A stretch of 9,145 nucleotides of DNA from Phycisphaerae bacterium (GCA_012514125.1 JAAZAW010000352.1:1-9145); one strand, 5' to 3'. Counted from the first letter of the stretch, positions 1 through 7,826 are shown. Notes: generated by a model from the sequence alone, not told the origin. Numbers and translations: made by a program.

Positions 1-63
1 TACGGAATTGACTTATTGAATGCGCGGTACTTTAATGTCAATAAACTATTTCAGGCAGTATGA
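1..63 (+). CDS. Possible C-terminal end of a gene that starts left of the window
   Basis: Reading from base 1 gives an uninterrupted 20-codon frame ending YFNVNKLFQAV and a TGA at 61-63. The composition (mixed hydrophobic, aromatic and charged residues, no low-complexity bias) looks protein-like, and the position is sensible because it would converge with the lipoprotein gene ending at 123, leaving about 60 bp between the two stops. Twenty codons are too few to name a family, and a chance open frame of this length is common. No clear terminator hairpin is visible between 64 and 122. Confidence 0.3.
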   Translation, partial: YGIDLLNARYFNVNKLFQAV

Positions 64-122
64 GCTTCGAAATCGGGATATCGTGACATTAGCCCCCGCG
101 CACGAAGTAAATGGAATTAGTA

Positions 123-821
123 TTAAAGGTCGTTTTGATCCCAGTCCGGATTCCAGGATGGAGCGGAAATTGTGTCTTTTTTTACAGGTTTTCCGCTATC
201 TTCATTTGTCGTCTTTTTTTGATCATCGATCAAAATCAGATCATCGATAAATATTCTTGTATCACCGATACGGCGGAAAGAAAATCTCATCGTCTCGATT
301 TTTTCAATGTCGATTTTCCTGCCCACATCGTCCAAATCGATCTGAAGTTTGTTCCAGCCCTGTGTAAGCGAAAAAGGTATTTTGATTGTTTTCCCTGCCG
401 CATCGGCAATTTCAATGTCGCATTTTTGCTGTATTTCTTCGATGAAAATGCCAAGAAGCAAAGTATTGTAAGCGCTCCATCGGCGAATCGGCGGATCGAA
501 AACAAGGACATAATCGTCCACCTCGTCAAACGCGATTCCCAATGCCCCCGTGCCTGTAGCGGTGGGCGAAGCGCTATAGAGAAGCTGCGGATCGGCATTG
601 CTTCCATCGCCTCGAAACAGACTGAAACCTTCCACCTCACGAACAAACTCGAAATTCTTCAACGTCAGATATACGTTGTCTTCCAGTATGGGATAAGCTG
701 CGAGTTGCTGGTCCAAAAGTGTTCCCATGGCCGTGGTGCTTTGACTGAATTGTTCAGGCTGTCGGGCACAACCTGCCAGAAATATGAAAATCATTGCAAT
801 CGTATATTTATTTTCATTCAT
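123..821 (-). CDS. Small lipoprotein with a probable jelly-roll (carbohydrate-binding-like) domain
   Basis: The 232-residue product begins MNENKYTIAMIFIFLAGC, a short lipoprotein signal peptide with an LAGC lipobox, so Cys18 should be lipidated and the protein anchored in a membrane. I prefer the ATG at 821 over the in-frame ATG at 836 because it puts the signal peptide at the very N-terminus and has a GAGG about 10 nt upstream. Residues ~50-200 alternate beta-strand-like segments, including YVLVFDPP, a WNKLQIDL segment, MRFSFRR and a closing RIFIDDLILI. That pattern is typical of galactose-binding-like or CIA30-type jelly rolls. The last ~30 residues are polar and probably disordered. It lies 71 bp downstream of the permease gene, with a palindrome between them, so it may be a distal operon member or have its own promoter. 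Function is unknown; glycan or ligand binding at the envelope is an inference from the fold guess. Confidence 0.75.
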   Translation of the reverse strand: MNENKYTIAMIFIFLAGCARQPEQFSQSTTAMGTLLDQQLAAYPILEDNVYLTLKNFEFVREVEGFSLFRGDGSNADPQLLYSASPTATGTGALGIAFDEVDDYVLVFDPPIRRWSAYNTLLLGIFIEEIQQKCDIEIADAAGKTIKIPFSLTQGWNKLQIDLDDVGRKIDIEKIETMRFSFRRIGDTRIFIDDLILIDDQKKTTNEDSGKPVKKDTISAPSWNPDWDQNDL

Positions 822-858
822 CGGCGGTTTCCTCATTCGATGACAGTTTTGACATCAT

Positions 859-882
859 GTCCTTTCGACAAGCTCGGAAGAC
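859..882. repeat. Imperfect palindrome, member of a small dispersed repeat family (copy C)
   Basis: This 24-bp imperfect palindrome sits in the 71-bp gap between the permease and lipoprotein genes. Read on the minus strand it has outer arms GTC/GAC and an inner GAGCTTGTCGAA core. The same GTCGAA, in the same register relative to the ends, occurs in the palindromes at 8673-8696 and, inverted, at 8716-8738. The arms differ between copies but change together on both sides, which points to a conserved hairpin or protein-binding structure. It might act as a processing or partial termination site between the two genes; there is no T-tract. Confidence 0.6.
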
Positions 883-892
883 CAGGCATATT

Positions 893-1864
893 TTACCGCA
901 ATTCCACTCGCGGGTCCACCAGCGTATAGCAGATATCGGTGAGCAAAAGTCCAAAGACATACAGTAGCGAGCCGATAAATGTCATCGCGCTGATCACCGG
1001 ATAATCTCTGGCTCCGATAGACTCGACGGTCAGATAACCGAGTCCGGGAATACCGAAGAAACGTTCGAGCAGTAGCGAGCCTAGGAACAGAAACGGAATC
1101 GCCATTACCACCTGAGTAATGACCGGAATCATGGCATTTTTGAGCACATGCTTAAAGAGCACCCGTGTCTGCGAAGCTCCCTTGGCGCGGGCGGTTCGCA
1201 CATAGTCCGCGTGAATTTCGTCCAGAACAACCGTGCGGTAAAATCGAACGCTCGATCCCAGGCCGCTGAATACGCCAATCAGAATCGGCAGAATCAGATA
1301 TTTAATTTTTTCCACGCCGGGTTCATACCCGAAAACGGGGAAAACTCCAAGCTTATAGGCAAAAAAGTACTGGCCGAGCATAATATATGACAAGTACGGA
1401 ATACTCATGCCCACCACGCAAACAAACACCAGGGCCTTGTCGAAAAAACTGCCCCGGACATACGCCACAATCAACGCAATACTCAGCGACGTGATCAGAC
1501 TCGCAAAAAGCATCGGGATGGTCAGGCTCAAGCTTGGAATCGCCCCTTCCCGGATGATTTCTGAAATCTCTCGCTTATCGCGAAGTGACGTTCCGAAATT
1601 TAACGTCGCCGAATTATAAAGATGATTGAACAATTGCGTATCAAAAAAATCTTTGACACTCATCGGATGCGTATTGAAGAACATCGGCTTGTCCCAGCCA
1701 TATTCTTTGCGAATCTCGGCGATGGTTTCTTTCGACGCCGACTTGCCTGCAAGCTCCGACGAGATATCGCCGCCGACGACTCGAAACAAAATGAACGTGA
1801 CGATCATAACACCAAAAACGATCGGAATGGCATTGAATATTTTTCTGAGGATATATGCGGTCAT
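893..1864 (-). CDS. ABC transporter permease, OppB/DppB type (peptide/nickel family)
   Basis: This 323-residue inner-membrane protein is one half of the channel of a peptide-type ABC importer. It has the normal length and layout for the OppB/DppB family: a first membrane helix at ~9-29, a periplasmic stretch with the family's YGWDKP segment at ~55-60, then five further hydrophobic segments at roughly 110-136, 145-168, 187-205, 250-268 and 292-315. The cytoplasmic coupling (EAA) loop is clear at ~217-245, with DYVRTARAKGAS followed by HVLKNAMIPV. The family's C-terminal signature LLTDICYTLVDPRV is intact. Its ATG overlaps the TGA of the upstream binding-protein gene in an ATGA junction, so translation is probably coupled; AAGGAG lies about 11 nt upstream. 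The usual partner permease (OppC/DppC) is not next to it, and the following gene is an unrelated lipoprotein. The solute could be peptides, but relatives also move nickel, oligosaccharides or opines. Confidence 0.93.
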   Translation of the reverse strand: MTAYILRKIFNAIPIVFGVMIVTFILFRVVGGDISSELAGKSASKETIAEIRKEYGWDKPMFFNTHPMSVKDFFDTQLFNHLYNSATLNFGTSLRDKREISEIIREGAIPSLSLTIPMLFASLITSLSIALIVAYVRGSFFDKALVFVCVVGMSIPYLSYIMLGQYFFAYKLGVFPVFGYEPGVEKIKYLILPILIGVFSGLGSSVRFYRTVVLDEIHADYVRTARAKGASQTRVLFKHVLKNAMIPVITQVVMAIPFLFLGSLLLERFFGIPGLGYLTVESIGARDYPVISAMTFIGSLLYVFGLLLTDICYTLVDPRVELR

Positions 1865-3660
1865 CGCCCTATCAGCTCCTTGCGTTTTTGCAGATCGATA
1901 TTGGAATATTTCGCGGCGCCCCAGGCAAAATTGTTGGGTTTATAATTTTTCAGATAGGTGTAATACGGCACAAACGCCACGGGATGATACGAAAATATCG
2001 CCGGCACATCGTCGCAGATCATCCGTTCCATCTGACGATAAATTTTCAGACGTTCTTCGCTTTCATTCATGACCGAAATCTTTCGATACAGCTTGTCGTA
2101 CTCCGGATTTTTGTAATTAAAATCGTTCGGACCGGGCGATTCGTTGGGCCCGTAAAAAAGTTGCAAAAACGTCTCGCCATCGGGTTAATCGCCCACCCAG
2201 CCCATCGCAAAAATCTGCGTCGATTTCGTCTTCACGCGATCCTGAAACGTCGGCCAATCCATATAATCGAGTTTCACCGTCAGGCCGATTCTCGCCATCG
2301 ATCGTTTGAAGTATTGCCCCATCTGCCGAAAGAGCGTATCGACTCCCGGCATTGACAGCGTAACGGTGATCTTGCCGCCATGAATTTTTTCCGCCTCGGC
2401 CAGGAGTTCTTTCGCACGTTCAAGATTATATTCCGCCCACGGGTTGACATAATCCTTGTCGAATTCTTCAAACATCGGCGGGAAAACACCCTTGGCGGCA
2501 ATACCGCGGCCGTTCATGAAAACTTCGATGAATTCCTGGCGATCCCACGCGCAGCTCATCGCCCGGCGAAGCGGCAAATTTTTGCCGATGACCGGATCGT
2601 CAAGATTAAATCCAAACCAGAAGGTACTCGGATCGTCCTGAATCACCAGATCGATCCCTTTTTTCTTCAAAAACGGCGTAAGCGTCCGCTCCGCCGTCAC
2701 CGCCTGCGAATAATTGTCTTTCGGAATTCCCGTCGCATCGATTTTCCCCTGCAGGAACATCAGCCAGCGAGGTTGATCTTCTTCGATGAGAGTAAAAACC
2801 AATTCATCAACCTGCGGCAACTCCTTGCCCGCATCGTCGAGATAGCCTTTTTCCTTGTCGCCGGGCTCACCTTCCGAGGGATAATATTCCTTACGGAAAT
2901 TTGGATTCCGTGCCATGACGATGCGCGTTCCACGCGGGCCTTGTTTCAAAATAAACGGACCGGTCCCGACAGCGACATTGATGATCTGATCGCCGTAATA
3001 ATCGACCGCTTCTTTCGCCATCGGCGCCGTCGGCAGATGCGCCAACAAATGATTGATCTGAGGCCAGGGCTTGGTGAGCTTAATCCTCAGTGTCAAATTG
3101 TCCACCGCCACAAGCCCTTCGATGGGCCTGGAATAATCGACGTTTTTTTTATGCTTCACGGTCTTGGTATATTCGCGAAATTCATCCAGCCCGACGATCC
3201 GCGAATCGAAAATCCACCAGTTTTTGCTCAAATTCTTGATATTCGCGATTCGCTTCCAGGCATAAATAAAATCGTTCGCGACAAGCTTTCTGCCCTTGCC
3301 GCCGGGGAAGCACGGATCGTCAAAAAAGTAAACATCGTCCCGCAGGCGAATCGTATAGGTCAAACTGTCGTCGCTCACTTCCGGCATTGCCGCCGCCAGA
3401 CAGGGAATGAGTTCATAAGGACGTTTGAGAAAATGATATTGATACAAACATTCATAAAACTGGCTGGCGATGGAGGAACTTGTGACATCGCCGATATCGC
3501 CCGGGTCCAGGCCGCGAACCTTGGCGCCTAAAACCATGTATCGAGTCTTTCGACCTGAAATGTCACTCGTCGTTTCCTTGTTCTCGCCGCCGCAGCCTGT
3601 CAATAACAGGCACGAAATAAGAATCGGCAGTACTAAAAAAATATTGTGTATTAATTTCAT
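1861..3660 (-). pseudogene. Peptide-type ABC transporter substrate-binding lipoprotein, interrupted by one in-frame TAA
   Basis: Full length would be 599 residues, normal for family-5 extracellular solute-binding proteins, which capture the solute and deliver it to the permease. The start at 3660 gives MKLIHNIFLVLPILISC, then a lipobox LTGC with Cys23; its ATG overlaps the stop of the reductase gene (TGATG). An in-frame ATG at 3720 would add 20 unlike residues before the signal peptide and is rejected. Family features include the LTYTIRLRDDVYF strand at ~100-112, DFIYAWKR at 130-137, and a VGTGPF segment. Codon 492 is TAA in the conserved GWVGD-stop-PDGETF stretch, where homologues have Tyr. 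The frame then continues cleanly for 107 codons (FYGPNES, YKNPEYDKL, ERLKIYRQME) to a TGA that overlaps the permease start. Lack of other damage suggests a very recent mutation, a sequencing error or, less likely, readthrough. The truncated 491-residue form would lose the final part of the binding fold and would probably not work. Confidence 0.88.
2185..2187 (-). other. In-frame TAA stop inside the binding-protein gene
   Basis: The minus-strand codons read GGC GAT TAA CCC GAT GGC (protein GD-stop-PDG). A single third-position change from TAT or TAC would restore Tyr. TAA also ends the permease and lipoprotein genes in this window, so it is an ordinary stop codon here and a reassigned genetic code is not supported. 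Confidence 0.95.
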
Positions 3661-4628
3661 CAAATAACCCTGATCGCAAATTGCGGACAGTGCGCCGCGC
3701 AATAGCCGCAAAGAATACATTTTTCCAAATCGACCTCAGCCTTTTTCTCGCCCAGAAAAAGCGCGCCCTGGTCGCAATATTTTATGCACTCACCACACCG
3801 CTTGCATAAAAAATTCACCAGAGTGCGGCGATCGGTTGTCGCCAGCGATTCGAACTTTTTCTGATCGAGCGGAAATTTCCCATCCGAAAATATCGCGACG
3901 TTCACTTCGACTTCGTCCACCGACTTGATGCCGATGGCAATAGCGTCGACCAACGGACTTTTTCGCAAAAAATTAATCGCTTCGACTGAATTTTTCCGCA
4001 GGTGCCCCCCGCCCAGCGGTTTCATGGCGTAAATTCCCAAACCAGCCGATTTAGCCCGTTTTAAGCTTTCCATGGCCTGTTCGACCGTTCCGTCAATAAT
4101 TCCCAAGCCCTGTTGATTGATGACGGGAAAAAGAATGTCCATCTCGTCGGCATGACGAATCGCCACTTCATTGCCGGAAATCCGATGCGAGGAAAGACCG
4201 ACCGACCGGATTTTTCCCTGGGATTGAAGTTTGAGCAGATAATCGAGTACAGGCCGGCGTTGTTCGAGGTCGGCTTCGTCGTCCACCTGGTGAAGCAGAT
4301 AAATATCGATCATGTCTCTGCCAAGCTCACGAAAACATTGTTCGACTTCTTCGCGTGCCTGTTCGAGAGTTTTCGTGCCGGTTTTTGATGCGATCACGAC
4401 ATCATTTATTTTTTGTCCAAGGCCGACGCGCAGATGCCGATAGGTGACGTATCGATGGGCGGTGTCGTAAAAGTTAATGCCGAGTTCCAATGCCCGTTTG
4501 AAAACCGGTTCCATCGATTCGGGCGAAAGATCCGCCTGTAACGCCGACATCGTAAGTGTTCCAAAGCAAAGCTCAGTAACTTTTATACCCGCTCTGCCGA
4601 GAGTAACCTTGTTATCCATAACATTCAT
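3660..4628 (-). CDS. Aldo/keto reductase with C-terminal ferredoxin (2x[4Fe-4S]) domain
   Basis: This 322-residue cytoplasmic oxidoreductase has two domains. Residues ~8-250 form the NAD(P)H-dependent aldo/keto reductase barrel, with the complete catalytic tetrad visible: Asp55 and Tyr60 in FYDTAHRY, Lys82 in ASKTG and His113 in LLHQ. Residues ~270-322 carry two Cys clusters, CKRCGECIKYC (Cys275/278/281/285) and CILCGYCAAHCP (Cys304/307/310/314), each the C-x2-C-x2-C-x3-C pattern of a [4Fe-4S] site. This fusion is a known subfamily found mainly in anaerobes; its physiological substrate is generally not established. The ATG at 4628 is supported by GGAG 6 nt upstream. The TGA overlaps the ATG of the binding-protein gene, so translation is probably coupled. 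The first cluster is followed by DQG rather than the usual Pro, which may tune its potential. The context (peptidase before, importer after) suggests a role in metabolising an imported compound, but that is inference. Confidence 0.93.
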   Translation of the reverse strand: MNVMDNKVTLGRAGIKVTELCFGTLTMSALQADLSPESMEPVFKRALELGINFYDTAHRYVTYRHLRVGLGQKINDVVIASKTGTKTLEQAREEVEQCFRELGRDMIDIYLLHQVDDEADLEQRRPVLDYLLKLQSQGKIRSVGLSSHRISGNEVAIRHADEMDILFPVINQQGLGIIDGTVEQAMESLKRAKSAGLGIYAMKPLGGGHLRKNSVEAINFLRKSPLVDAIAIGIKSVDEVEVNVAIFSDGKFPLDQKKFESLATTDRRTLVNFLCKRCGECIKYCDQGALFLGEKKAEVDLEKCILCGYCAAHCPQFAIRVI

Positions 4629-4676
4629 GACGCACTCCGTGGAAAATCATCATTCTGAAACTTAATGTGTTGGATA

Positions 4677-4705
4677 ATTATACTCAGGAACGCTCGATTC
4701 GACCA
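4677..4705 (-). promoter_or_regulatory. Weak candidate promoter upstream of the reductase gene
   Basis: On the minus strand a perfect TATAAT lies at 4682-4677 in the 55-bp gap between the peptidase stop and the reductase start. The hexamer 17 nt upstream, inside the end of the peptidase gene (4705-4700), is TGGTCG and matches TTGACA at only three positions. It could give the reductase/transporter genes an internal start about 40 nt before the ATG, or be chance in an AT-rich gap. Confidence 0.3.
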
Positions 4706-6057
4706 GCGAGTAATTCGAGGAACAGGCACATCGTTTCGACGCCCTTGTCGAAGGCATCGAGACTGAGATTTTCATTCGGGCCATGAGTGTTGCACTCGGC
4801 GCCGGTAAAGCCCAGACACAAAACATTTGGATGGGTATATCGGGCGAAGTGCGAGAGGATGGGGATCGTTCCGCCTTCGCGGATCAGGTCCGGACCGCAT
4901 TCATAGACACAGGTGATCGCCTCGGTCGCCGCCTCGACGGCGGGACCGCTTCGCAGGCCCAGGAAAGGTTCGGCCTGGCCGAAGTCTTTTATTTCCAGTC
5001 GGATGCCGGGCGGACAGAGTTGACGGATTCGCTGGTCGATAAGTCCGGAAATTTCCTGTGGGTCCTGATCGGGCACCAGACGCATGGAAATTTTCGCCGA
5101 TGCCGTCGAAGGCAGAACGGTTTTGGGACCCTGGCCGGTATAGCCGCCGATAATTCCATTGACACAAAGGTTCGGGCGGCACCAGTTTTGTTCCAGCGGG
5201 GTCAGTCCCGGCTCGGTGATAAGCGTGTCGGTTCCGATGTGATTTTTGTAACGTTCATAATCGAAATTCAGATCGGCGAAGGCTTTTCGCTCATCGGGAT
5301 CGATGGCCCGAACTTTATCATAAACGCCGGGGATATTGATTCGACCTTCGGCATCGAAAAGGCCGGCGAGGATCAAGGCCAGCGCGTTGGTCGGCGGCTG
5401 GACCGGTCCACCGTAAGTGCCGGAGTGCAGATCGTGCGAGGGTCCGATCAGGTCGATTTGTTTATAGACCAAACCGCGGGTGGAATAAACGATGGTTGCT
5501 CTGCCGGATCGCAGCCCGCCGGTATCGGTACACAGGACCAGATCGCATTTGAGTTTTTCGGGTTCGCGTTCGACAAGTTTAAAAATCGCCTCGCCGGAGG
5601 ATTCCTCTTCGCCTTCGAGAATGATTTTGATGTTGAGCGGAAGTTGGCCAAGATTTTTGAGAATGGAAATGGCGAAAAGTCCCATCATGATCGGGCCTTT
5701 GTCGTCAGCCACTCCCCTGCCGTAGATTTTCCCATCGCGGATCAAGGGTTCAAAAGGGTCCTGAAACCAAAGGTCGCGGTCATTGGCGGGCTGAACGTCA
5801 TAATGGCCATAAATCAGGACGGTGGGCAGTTTCGGATCGACGGAAAAGTTCGCCAGGACGACCGGCAGGCCATAATTTTTGATCTGCTCGACGGTTGCGC
5901 CGAGGTCTTTCATGTAATTGCAAAGCCAATCGGCGCAGGCGTTAAGTTGCCCGTAATACGCGGGGTCTGCGCTGACGGATGGAAACTTCAGGAGAGTCAG
6001 GAACTTTTGAAAAAGATCATTTTTATGTTGCTGGTAAAGTTGGCGATATTTATTCAT
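4684..6057 (-). CDS. M20-family metallopeptidase (dipeptidase / CNDP-like)
   Basis: This is a 457-residue zinc-dependent exopeptidase-type enzyme, expected in the cytoplasm because no signal peptide is visible. With the ATG at 6057 as residue 1, the M20 metal and catalytic motifs are complete: GHYDVQPA (His85, Asp87), GVADDKGP (bridging Asp118), EGEEESSG (catalytic Glu150 and ligand Glu151), TDTGG (Asp178) and a C-terminal NTHGPNE (His425). The HDLHSGTYGG stretch (~208-217) and the following insertion form the dimerisation lid with the His shared across the dimer, as in carnosinase-like dipeptidases. I choose 6057 over an ATG at 6072 because AAAGGA sits about 6 nt before it and the protein then begins MNKYRQLYQQH, typical of the family. 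It heads the minus-strand gene train and is 55 bp from the reductase gene. With a peptide-type importer downstream, hydrolysis of imported di- or oligopeptides is likely. The exact substrate cannot be told from sequence. Confidence 0.94.
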   Translation of the reverse strand: MNKYRQLYQQHKNDLFQKFLTLLKFPSVSADPAYYGQLNACADWLCNYMKDLGATVEQIKNYGLPVVLANFSVDPKLPTVLIYGHYDVQPANDRDLWFQDPFEPLIRDGKIYGRGVADDKGPIMMGLFAISILKNLGQLPLNIKIILEGEEESSGEAIFKLVEREPEKLKCDLVLCTDTGGLRSGRATIVYSTRGLVYKQIDLIGPSHDLHSGTYGGPVQPPTNALALILAGLFDAEGRINIPGVYDKVRAIDPDERKAFADLNFDYERYKNHIGTDTLITEPGLTPLEQNWCRPNLCVNGIIGGYTGQGPKTVLPSTASAKISMRLVPDQDPQEISGLIDQRIRQLCPPGIRLEIKDFGQAEPFLGLRSGPAVEAATEAITCVYECGPDLIREGGTIPILSHFARYTHPNVLCLGFTGAECNTHGPNENLSLDAFDKGVETMCLFLELLAGRIERS

Positions 6058-6079
6058 CCCGATTCCTTTCATTACGGTT

Positions 6080-6107
6080 TTGACACCTCTTCTTTATGAA
6101 ATATAAT
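6080..6107 (+). promoter_or_regulatory. Consensus sigma70-type promoter for the 537-residue protein gene
   Basis: TTGACA (6080-6085) and TATAAT (6102-6107) both match the consensus perfectly with a 16-nt spacer. Transcription would start near 6114, giving a leader of about 93 nt before the ATG at 6207. It lies in the divergent gap between the peptidase gene (minus) and this gene (plus). The -10 region is rich in TATA steps on both strands, so the peptidase promoter may overlap it, but I see no good -35 for the minus strand. Confidence 0.7.
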
Positions 6108-6132
6108 ACACTGGCTGAAATCGAATCGGTAT

Positions 6133-6146
6133 TGTAAAATCTTACA
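6133..6146. promoter_or_regulatory. Short dyad in the leader, possible operator
   Basis: TGTAA and TTACA form perfect 5-bp arms around a 4-bp centre, about 20-30 bp downstream of the predicted start of transcription. This size and place would suit a repressor dimer site controlling the consensus promoter. A 5-bp dyad can occur by chance, and no regulator gene is present in the window. Confidence 0.3.
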
Positions 6147-6206
6147 TGGCGGGATTTACGAATTTATTTTCATCTTTTGGCTGCTGGTGAATGGGGAGAT
6201 AAACCT

Positions 6207-7820
6207 ATGGCCACTCTGTCACAAATTGGACATGCCAATATCATCAATTCTATTCGCTTCGATCATGGGATAACGACCGTAGTGGGTGAAATGACGGAAA
6301 TCCTCAAACGCAAACTTCCGGCGACCTGGCTTTTGCAATACGATGCGCTTACGGCAGGTCCGTATGTGGACTATCTCCAGACAACGATGGACAAGAGCCA
6401 TGAAGTCGGACTTTGGTTTGAAGTCAATCGACGTCATTGCGAGGATGCGGGGGTTCGGTTTCGCGGGGAACTGCCCGAACCGGAAAATACACAGGATACG
6501 GAAAACTGGGACCATCATTCCCAGGCGATGATGTCCTGCGGATATTCGCAGAAAGATCGAATCAAACTCATCGATACGATGATGGAAACCTTCAAACAAA
6601 TTTGGGGGAAATATCCGGCATCGGTGGCGGCGTGGTATATCGACAGTTTCAGCCTGAAATATCTGGCGGACAAATATAAAATCGTCGCGTCGGCAAATTG
6701 TAAAGATCAATGGGGAACAGACGGTTATTCGTTCTGGGGTGCGCCTTATCATGCGTTTTACTATCCGAGTACGACCAATGCGATGAGCGTTGCCTGCGGC
6801 GGAGAATGCCGGATTCATGTGCCGATTTTCCGAATGCTGGGCAATGATCCGGTCAATGCTCGAAATGCGGGGTTGGAAACCAACGGCCAGCCGGTGTTGA
6901 CGCTCGAACCCGCTTGTCGCCAAGGCGGGGGAAATCCGGCGTGGGTGAAACACTATTTCGACATGATCTTTCAGGAATCCACCCGACCGTTCGGATATGT
7001 GCAGATCGGCCAGGAGAACAACTTCTCGTGGGACGCGATAAAAGAAGGGTTTTGCTTTCAGCTCGACGAGATCATGCGACGACGGGACGAGGGGCAGGTG
7101 ATTATCGAAACGCTCGAAGCGACGGGACGATTTGTTCAGAGTCAATATCGAATGACACCCGTCGGGGTTCTTAATGCGAATATCAACCTGGCCGGCGGTG
7201 AGAATCGGGCGGTATGGTATCATTCGACGAATTATCGCGCACAGGTTCTTTACTCGCAAACCGGTATGGCGATTGTCGATCTTTACCGCTATCTGACGGT
7301 GGATGTCGAGCCGCATTACTCCTCCCCGTTGAATCTGTGGACAGGAACGTTCATGGCACTTCCGATGATCGATTCATTTCTCTTCGGATCACGATGGTAT
7401 CTGACGGGGCGATTCGACGACGGCAGCGAATTTGATGAACGGCGATGCGATATTTCCGACGTCAAAGTCGAATTTTCAGACGACCGGCTGACGATCTGTT
7501 ATCGGAACGGAGTCGGCGTTCGGAGTGAAATCAGCTTCCTGCCGGATTGCATCGAATTTATACGCCGGTCGGACAAGCCTGTAAGTCTGAAGGAGGTAAT
7601 CGGTTATGACCCGCAATCGCGATGGATCCCGCTGATGGGACGATACCGCAATCATCTGGTTTTCGGGTGGAACAATGTGGACTATCGGCTGACGCTCAAA
7701 GAATGCCAGCCGAGGATGGAGCGAGATTCGTCCCGGGCGATAGCGGGAGAATTCGATCATTGTACCGAGTCGGTCTGCACTGCGTTTCTTAATCCCTGTT
7801 CGGTCGAACCTCAAATCTGA
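6207..7820 (+). CDS. Uncharacterised 537-residue protein, probable glycoside hydrolase/deacetylase-like barrel plus beta-rich C-terminus
   Basis: I do not recognise a named family with confidence. The ATG at 6207 has a GGGGAG ribosome-binding site 8 nt upstream (6193-6198), so earlier in-frame starts at about 6177 are rejected. Residues ~10-300 alternate hydrophobic strands and helices in a way that recalls the polysaccharide-deacetylase/GH57-type barrel: IRFDHG (16-21), ATWLLQYDAL (39-48), EVGLWFEVNRRH (66-77), VAAWYIDSF (140-148) and FGYVQIGQENNF (262-273), with many conserved-looking Asp, His and Glu. Residues ~370-537 look beta-rich (SRWYLTGRF, KVEFSDDRLTICY, WIPLMGRYRNHLVFGW), as in accessory domains of sugar-active enzymes. 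It has no signal peptide or membrane helix and 13 Cys residues. A sugar- or glycan-related enzyme acting in the cytoplasm is a reasonable inference; proteins annotated as DUF3863/DUF3864 come to mind but I cannot confirm that. It is transcribed alone from the consensus promoter. Confidence 0.88.
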   Translation: MATLSQIGHANIINSIRFDHGITTVVGEMTEILKRKLPATWLLQYDALTAGPYVDYLQTTMDKSHEVGLWFEVNRRHCEDAGVRFRGELPEPENTQDTENWDHHSQAMMSCGYSQKDRIKLIDTMMETFKQIWGKYPASVAAWYIDSFSLKYLADKYKIVASANCKDQWGTDGYSFWGAPYHAFYYPSTTNAMSVACGGECRIHVPIFRMLGNDPVNARNAGLETNGQPVLTLEPACRQGGGNPAWVKHYFDMIFQESTRPFGYVQIGQENNFSWDAIKEGFCFQLDEIMRRRDEGQVIIETLEATGRFVQSQYRMTPVGVLNANINLAGGENRAVWYHSTNYRAQVLYSQTGMAIVDLYRYLTVDVEPHYSSPLNLWTGTFMALPMIDSFLFGSRWYLTGRFDDGSEFDERRCDISDVKVEFSDDRLTICYRNGVGVRSEISFLPDCIEFIRRSDKPVSLKEVIGYDPQSRWIPLMGRYRNHLVFGWNNVDYRLTLKECQPRMERDSSRAIAGEFDHCTESVCTAFLNPCSVEPQI

Positions 7821-7826
7821 TTCGAC
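7803..7826. repeat. Short inverted repeat across the stop codon of the 537-residue protein gene
   Basis: GTCGAA (7803-7808) and TTCGAC (7821-7826) are perfect 6-bp arms with a 12-nt loop that includes the TGA stop. There is no T-tract after it, so it is at best a weak end-of-transcript structure. Confidence 0.3.

Noticed and set aside
20..250. 76-codon plus-strand ORF near the left edge
   Set aside because: It overlaps the end of the lipoprotein gene in antisense and has no ribosome-binding site.
111..929. 272-codon plus-strand open frame
   Set aside because: Antisense of the lipoprotein gene, which shows a clear lipobox and signal peptide; the plus-strand product has no recognisable features.
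2185..2187. Genetic-code reassignment of TAA to Tyr
   Set aside because: TAA also terminates the permease and lipoprotein genes at sensible positions in this window, and no such bacterial code is known to me.
2380..3531. 383-codon plus-strand open frame
   Set aside because: Antisense shadow of the substrate-binding protein gene; no ribosome-binding site and Arg/His-rich, shadow-like composition.
4735..4760. GTCGAAGG sequence resembling the palindrome family core
   Set aside because: It lies in well-conserved coding sequence of the M20 peptidase (LDAFDKG) and lacks paired arms.
4783..6099. Long 438-codon plus-strand open frame
   Set aside because: It is the antisense shadow of the M20 peptidase gene, whose metal-binding motifs are all intact on the minus strand.
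6219..7316. 365-codon minus-strand open frame
   Set aside because: Antisense shadow of the 537-residue protein gene, which has its own promoter and ribosome-binding site.
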